Shown: positions 59,684 to 64,000 of the stretch, one piece after another
How positions within the stretch are numbered: position 1 is the stretch's first letter
Layout of the letters: the number at the start of each line of letters is the position of its first letter
Assembly: GCA_020725805.1 (NCBI GenBank)
Contig: DYEF01000046.1
Location: 1 to 64,000 of the forward strand
Length of the DNA stretch: 64,000 bases
Direction: 5' to 3'
Origin: Bdellovibrio sp.
GTDB lineage: Bacteria > Myxococcota > SpSt-1050
Notes under the pieces: model-generated
Told to the model about the DNA's origin: nothing
Databases searched by the model: none
What the model saw: only the letters and a program-made list of their open reading frames with translations
Translations under genes and position numbers: made by a program

Positions 59684-61147
59684 CTATTCTTCCCATTTTG
59701 CCTTCATACATTCGTCTGTCGGCTTTATCTCGAATACTCCGCATCCTGAAACAACGATTATTTTTCCGGTAACAGGGTCTTTGCCGATTCCTCGGGGTCT
59801 GGGACCTACCATGATATGTTTCAGGATAATATTTCTTTTTGTGTCGATTATCGTTACATTCCTTTCCGAATAATTGGATACATATAGCAGAGAGGCGGTA
59901 TCGTCATAGATGAGCCACCTCGGCCCTTTGCCGGAATAAAAAGATGTAATCCTGAAAGGGTCATCAAAACCGATACGTTCGACGCGGTTTAGCAGAAAAT
60001 TAGAAAAGAATATCTGTCTGCTCTCTGTTGATGAATATATTTCATGAAAGAATGACGGGTAGAATTTTTTATCTGCGACTGTATAATAGTCTTCCCTGCC
60101 ATTTCTGGCCAGTTTGTAAATGCCGAGTTCAGTAAGCAGAACAAGTGAGTCTTTACCGGTTCTGTGCCAGCGTAAATACGCACCTGTAATCTTATCGTAA
60201 TCAATGTTGAGATAACCTTTGTATCTGTAATCCCGGGTATCGTATCTTACGATCCTTTTACCGTGTCCGGCACCAAGCCAGTATTCGTTTATGTCGTATT
60301 CAGTAGTTACGAATCCGTCATCAAAGTCGAATATATCTTTCCACGGGAGTGAGGATTTATGGATTATCTGCATATCCGAGGCCCTCATTACAAACATCTC
60401 TTCGTAGTGATTTGCAAATACTATTTCATCCTTGAGGGTGTTGTATGTGATATTGGCGGTAAAGCTGTATTCAGCCGGCAGTCCGGATTCGGTAATATCC
60501 CCGTTCCCGTTTATGGAGTAGATTCCGTTCATCCTGTCGAAAACCACGACATCGGAATTTTTACTGACTGCGAAATTATATGGCCGGCCGATTCGGAATT
60601 TTACAGGATTTATACACCTGTTTTCCGATATGTTTCTTATATCCTCGTTTGAGCACATATCTGTCAGGGCATATTTTATCCTGAAGTACTTTTCTCCGGG
60701 GTTGTAGTGGTCCATCCCGAAGATATAGCTCGATGCAGAAAAGGAGATGAAGGATATGATAAGCATTGAGAGAAATACGGCAAGTCTTTGTCCCCTGCTT
60801 TGCCGCAGGAATATATATGCTGAGAATATCAAGATGAGAAACTGAATTACGGTAAAGAAAAGGTTTACCGAATATGTGATCACGGCATTTACTATGGAAA
60901 TGGATACAATGTTTATTGCGGTAAGAAAAGCAGATAAATACCTCTTTTCTGTGACAAAGTAATCCAGAATGAAGGTCAGAATCGGGGATACCGCTATTAT
61001 ATTGAGAACGACAAAGAGCGTTGTGCTGAGATATCCTCTGAATTCGTACAGATATAGGAATTTGTAATAGACAAAATTTACAAGGAATATATATCCGAGC
61101 AGGGTGTGGAATAAGGATATAATCAGTGAATAAATCTTACTTTTCAT
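59684..61147 (-). CDS. Membrane protein with C-terminal beta-propeller domain (copy B)
   Basis: The 487-residue protein has four or five membrane helices (about 5-165) and an extracytoplasmic propeller-like domain (PYNFAVSKNSDVVVFDRMNGIYSI; LLYVSNYSERNVTIIDTKRN) that ends GPRPRGIGKDPVTGKIIVVSGCGVFEI. The C-terminal motif and layout match copy A at 53169, which has the opposite orientation. Its start overlaps the GT39 gene end by 11 bases, so it belongs to a glycosyltransferase operon. The function is unknown; a role in displaying or modifying a lipid-linked sugar is speculative. Confidence 0.7.
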   Translation of the reverse strand: MKSKIYSLIISLFHTLLGYIFLVNFVYYKFLYLYEFRGYLSTTLFVVLNIIAVSPILTFILDYFVTEKRYLSAFLTAINIVSISIVNAVITYSVNLFFTVIQFLILIFSAYIFLRQSRGQRLAVFLSMLIISFISFSASSYIFGMDHYNPGEKYFRIKYALTDMCSNEDIRNISENRCINPVKFRIGRPYNFAVSKNSDVVVFDRMNGIYSINGNGDITESGLPAEYSFTANITYNTLKDEIVFANHYEEMFVMRASDMQIIHKSSLPWKDIFDFDDGFVTTEYDINEYWLGAGHGKRIVRYDTRDYRYKGYLNIDYDKITGAYLRWHRTGKDSLVLLTELGIYKLARNGREDYYTVADKKFYPSFFHEIYSSTESRQIFFSNFLLNRVERIGFDDPFRITSFYSGKGPRWLIYDDTASLLYVSNYSERNVTIIDTKRNIILKHIMVGPRPRGIGKDPVTGKIIVVSGCGVFEIKPTDECMKAKWEE

Positions 61148-62648
61148 ATCTGATAATCTCGTACTGCGAATCCTGATAAAGGTATTCGTTTTTATTGTAA
61201 AAGCTTTCGAAGAATCTGTATATCATCTTTTCCCGGTCGACCATCAGTTCCGACAGGGGTTTATTGTTCAGAAAAAGTATTCTTTCATACTTATTTGATA
61301 GTCTGGATATGAATTCGAGACAGGTCCCGTCCGGATTAACGAATGACGAACAGGTTGAGCCCTGTGTGTTGGATACATCTGCACAGACCGAGTAAAAATC
61401 ATCAAGTCCGTAAGTTTTAATGAGATATGCAAGTATTGGAGGATGAATTACTATAGCCGTATTGGCGTCCTTCTTCTCTCTCAGAATATCCGTAACCGGG
61501 TTCATATCCTTTGACTTTACCGGATGTCTGTTTGCAACTATTGCAGACGAGGATAAGATCATCAGTACAAAAACAGTCAGAGTCAGGGCCTTTCCTGCCT
61601 TAGTATGGATGATTCTTTCTGTCCCGCAGGATAAGAGTATCAGAAACGGAATCATCGATGAGATGAACATTCTGGGATAATATATGTATCCGTCGCCTTT
61701 TAGGCTTAGTATAAGTGAAAGGATAAACGGTCCGGTACCGGTTATCAGAAGGAATGTGCAGAATCTGTCCGGTCTCTCTTTCAGTATTTTATAGATACTG
61801 AAGAGTATCATAGGTGTGCTTATTGCGGCAAGCAGGAAGAGAATGGTTTTGGGCCAGAAGAACCAGTTTCCGTTGCAGACGAAGAATAGTATGTCCTGAA
61901 CAGTTCCCAAAAGACTGAACTTGAAAATATTACTGACATTTGGTGCCCAGCATCTTTTTATCTGATGGAACTGATACAGAAATGTAAAGAGCCACGGCAG
62001 GAGCACAAGCAATGTAGTAGCAGAAGCGGCAGATACTCTGAATAAATATCTTTTTAAGTTATTTCTTTCATACAGTACGAAGGCAAGACCCGTGAAAGCC
62101 AGCAGGATAAAATAGACGGTGTGATATGACCAGTAGAATAACAGAGCATTGAGTAATCCGAATAGTATCAGATGGTAATCCCTGTATTCATTTATTATTC
62201 TCAGAACCACCACTACTATAAGAGAGACAATAAAGAATTCGAAGATATACGGTTTGGCAAAGCGTGAATAAAAGAAGAGAAGGGGGTTGATTGCAATAAG
62301 CAGCAGTAATAATCTGTATGTTCCGTTGGTCAAATATTTTTTTACAGAAAAGATAACCACGAGGAAAGCAGCGATAAAGGCAAAAAGAGAGAAATATCTC
62401 ATTGAATAGAGAACGTTCAGGTTGAGCTTCTTGAATATGTTTGCAGCATAAAAAGAGACAGGTGGGTCGGGGGTCACTCTTACGACCTGGTCGAGAAGGT
62501 ATTTCGGATGTGCCATACTAAGCTGGACGAAGAGGGCTTCGTCTACATCGGGACTTGTCTGCCGTATGTTGTACACTCTCAGTATAAGAAACAGAAAAAT
62601 GAGTGAAAAAAGGAAATATTTTATTGTCTTTTCCCTGAAAGATTCCAT
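61137..62648 (-). CDS. GT39-like (PMT/ArnT family) membrane glycosyltransferase
   Basis: The 503-residue protein has about eleven membrane helices. The first loop contains SPDVDEALF, the acidic catalytic motif of the GT39/ArnT superfamily, which uses polyprenyl-phosphate sugars as donors outside the membrane. A C-terminal extracytoplasmic part of about 150 residues follows. The preceding gene is a GT2 enzyme, which suits synthesis of the polyprenyl-linked donor. The acceptor is unknown. Confidence 0.8.
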   Translation of the reverse strand: MESFREKTIKYFLFSLIFLFLILRVYNIRQTSPDVDEALFVQLSMAHPKYLLDQVVRVTPDPPVSFYAANIFKKLNLNVLYSMRYFSLFAFIAAFLVVIFSVKKYLTNGTYRLLLLLIAINPLLFFYSRFAKPYIFEFFIVSLIVVVVLRIINEYRDYHLILFGLLNALLFYWSYHTVYFILLAFTGLAFVLYERNNLKRYLFRVSAASATTLLVLLPWLFTFLYQFHQIKRCWAPNVSNIFKFSLLGTVQDILFFVCNGNWFFWPKTILFLLAAISTPMILFSIYKILKERPDRFCTFLLITGTGPFILSLILSLKGDGYIYYPRMFISSMIPFLILLSCGTERIIHTKAGKALTLTVFVLMILSSSAIVANRHPVKSKDMNPVTDILREKKDANTAIVIHPPILAYLIKTYGLDDFYSVCADVSNTQGSTCSSFVNPDGTCLEFISRLSNKYERILFLNNKPLSELMVDREKMIYRFFESFYNKNEYLYQDSQYEIIRYEK

Positions 62649-63328
62649 CTTAGTTTTATGATATCACATATAATTCTGAATATGTGTAAAATATTAAATG
62701 TCCGGGAATGTTCGAATACCCTTTTCCTGTGTACGATATCTGTCTGTCTTATCCTGATTCCGCTTTTGTGTGCCCTTATAACCTGCTCTGCCGATGAGAA
62801 GCCGCTGTCGCAGAGAGGAATTGTATCTTTAATCACGTCGTGTCTTATCAGTCTGAAGGCGCAGCCGAAATCGTAGGAGGGTATACCAAAGAGTATTCTG
62901 AGAAGCAGATTGTAGGTTCTGGTGACGACCTTCCTGATAAGACCATCTCTGTCCTTTCTTATGCCGGTATAGAAGTGTACCGATTCCTCGTAGATTGTGA
63001 GAAGATTGTCGATATTGGATATCGGATACTGCCCGTCTCCGTCGGTGTACAGAATCCAGTCACGGTCACAGGAGAGTAGTGCCGAACGGTGTGCCGCACC
63101 ATAGCCGAGGTTTCTTTCGTGGGTAACGATTCTTATTGTATCGGGGTATTTTGTCTTCAGCTCTGTCAGTACGTTTTTTGTGAATTCGTCAGAGCCGTCG
63201 TCAACTATGATTATGTCAAAGTCTTTGAAGTCGTATCGTCTGGCAACGGCAAAAATCTCCTCCGTCAGGGTTTTGATTATATATCCCTCATTATAACACA
63301 GCAGGGCAAAGGTTATATTATTTATCAT
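62621..63328 (-). CDS. GT2 family glycosyltransferase (polyprenyl-phosphate sugar synthase-like)
   Basis: The 235-residue protein has the GT-A fold with FALLCYNEGYIIKTL, DIIIVDDGSDEF, ILYTDGDGQYP (metal-binding DxD) and FGCAFRLIRHDV. It resembles dolichol/undecaprenyl-phosphate mannose or glucose synthases and has no C-terminal membrane part. It overlaps the radical SAM fragment upstream by 4 bases and the GT39 gene by 28 bases. A role in making the lipid-linked donor for the GT39 protein is likely. Confidence 0.88.
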   Translation of the reverse strand: MINNITFALLCYNEGYIIKTLTEEIFAVARRYDFKDFDIIIVDDGSDEFTKNVLTELKTKYPDTIRIVTHERNLGYGAAHRSALLSCDRDWILYTDGDGQYPISNIDNLLTIYEESVHFYTGIRKDRDGLIRKVVTRTYNLLLRILFGIPSYDFGCAFRLIRHDVIKDTIPLCDSGFSSAEQVIRAHKSGIRIRQTDIVHRKRVFEHSRTFNILHIFRIICDIIKLRWNLSGKRQ

Positions 63329-64000
63329 AATCCGAAATCTTTTATCGTCTTTTCCTTGAATTGTCTCACTGTTTCACTGACAATGTCGTTTTTGTTTTTT
63401 TGAAGCTTGTGTATAAACTCGACAAATGAATAAAAGTTCCAGTGTTTCATCGTATCGTAATATCCGTAGAGCATATTTGCCAGATGGTCAGACGAATCCT
63501 TCCTGAAAATGTGCGGGTCGAGGGTAACGAGAAAATATGTCATGGATTTGACAAGGTCGAATTTTCTCTGGTCGGTAAACCTCAGCCAGTAGAAGTTTTC
63601 GGGAGAATTGTATTTGTCACTCATACGGGTAAATTTGCGGGGTTTCCAGTCGGAATAAAGAAGGATATCGGCAACCTTCTTTCTGGGAAGACGGATTCTC
63701 TCCTGAAAGGGGAAACCCGTAAGATAGAATCCATAGACATATATCCCGAGGTTATGGAGTGTCTGATATATCTCCGGGTATCTTTCGACATATTCGCTTC
63801 CAATGTGTTTTCCCATTTTGTCTATGTCTTCCGGATTGTCGGATTCGAGACCCACAAAGACCTTCCGCAGTCCCGCCTTTGCTGCCATTTTTATCAGTTC
63901 AGGGTATCTGATGACGTGGTCAGCCCTCAGGAAGGAACCAAACAGAATGTCATTGAAGCCGTTTTTCACGAGATACTCGAAGATTCCGAAATCCCTTTCG
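63325..64000 (-). CDS. Radical SAM protein, C-terminal part (paralog 8, 5' beyond the window)
   Basis: The frame is open through the last base of the window, so the start and the cysteine motif lie outside. The visible 225 residues form the second half of a radical SAM barrel (FLRADHVIRYPELIKMAAKAGLRKVFVGLESD, GFYLTGFPFQE) and a C-terminal helical region (NFYWLRF, MTYFLVTLDPH). A GTG at 63969 is not the likely start. It overlaps the GT2 gene by 4 bases. Whether it carries an N-terminal cobalamin domain cannot be seen. Confidence 0.75.
   Translation of the reverse strand, partial: ERDFGIFEYLVKNGFNDILFGSFLRADHVIRYPELIKMAAKAGLRKVFVGLESDNPEDIDKMGKHIGSEYVERYPEIYQTLHNLGIYVYGFYLTGFPFQERIRLPRKKVADILLYSDWKPRKFTRMSDKYNSPENFYWLRFTDQRKFDLVKSMTYFLVTLDPHIFRKDSSDHLANMLYGYYDTMKHWNFYSFVEFIHKLQKNKNDIVSETVRQFKEKTIKDFGL

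Overview
The window reads as chromosomal sequence of a moderate-GC bacterium, probably anaerobic or facultative. The deltaproteobacterial-to-Myxococcota grade fits best: NrfHA nitrite reductase, a pyruvoyl-dependent arginine decarboxylase beside agmatinase, ThyX, NtrC-type and hybrid signalling proteins, DUF4388 proteins, large secreted SBBP/HYDIN-like lipoproteins with Asp-rich and Cys-rich stretches, and many cobalamin-binding radical SAM enzymes. The assignment is an inference from gene content; there is no rRNA in the window. Coding density is high, most genes lie on the minus strand in tightly overlapping operons, and no gene-free stretch reaches 300 bases (the longest is about 267 bases at 19724-19990). 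I see no tRNA, rRNA, CRISPR array or insertion sequence.

Region 1 (1-6.3 kb): the end of a phage-tail-fibre-like Cys-rich protein, then a minus-strand operon marR-nrfH-nrfA-yjbQ-TPR lipoprotein-thyX-HMA protein. Region 2 (6.4-9.2 kb): a large secreted SBBP beta-propeller protein. Region 3 (9.4-17.5 kb, minus): a DNA polymerase I-like protein and a radical SAM protein, then recA, a polyprenyl diphosphate synthase and a small peptide-maturation-like set (HprK-like P-loop protein, radical SAM/SPASM, S26 peptidase, beta-carbonic-anhydrase-like protein). Region 4 (17.7-28.1 kb): a frameshifted comEC, a hybrid histidine kinase, the two-gene putrescine operon, a Gly-rich surface lipoprotein and a LivJ-like lipoprotein.

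Region 5 (28.2-38.9 kb, minus): one long operon, TPR/zinc-ribbon membrane protein-DUF4388-phoH-pgpH-ybeY-membrane protein-trmN6-like-NtrC regulator-Rsm22 methyltransferase, whose middle is the widely conserved phoH-pgpH-ybeY core. Region 6 (39-45 kb): a class II glutamine amidotransferase, a TPR-repeat protein, a small membrane protein, a TSUP transporter and a radical SAM protein with unusual cysteine spacing.

Region 7 (45.4-64 kb): the accessory and most unusual part. A polyprenyl synthase and a UbiA prenyltransferase sit beside six full-length cobalamin-binding radical SAM paralogs, a decayed seventh copy and an eighth cut by the window edge. Two related membrane/beta-propeller proteins, a second DUF4388 protein and two glycosyltransferases (GT39, GT2) complete it. 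Base composition changes abruptly inside one of the propeller genes near 54.28 kb and stays AT-rich to about 58.2 kb, which suggests a transferred or recombined segment. A 16-codon open frame with a strong ribosome binding site and promoter ends exactly on the start codon of one of the radical SAM genes; it is a candidate for an unannotated microprotein. A plausible but unproven reading of this region is a lipid or isoprenoid tailoring and glycosylation locus.
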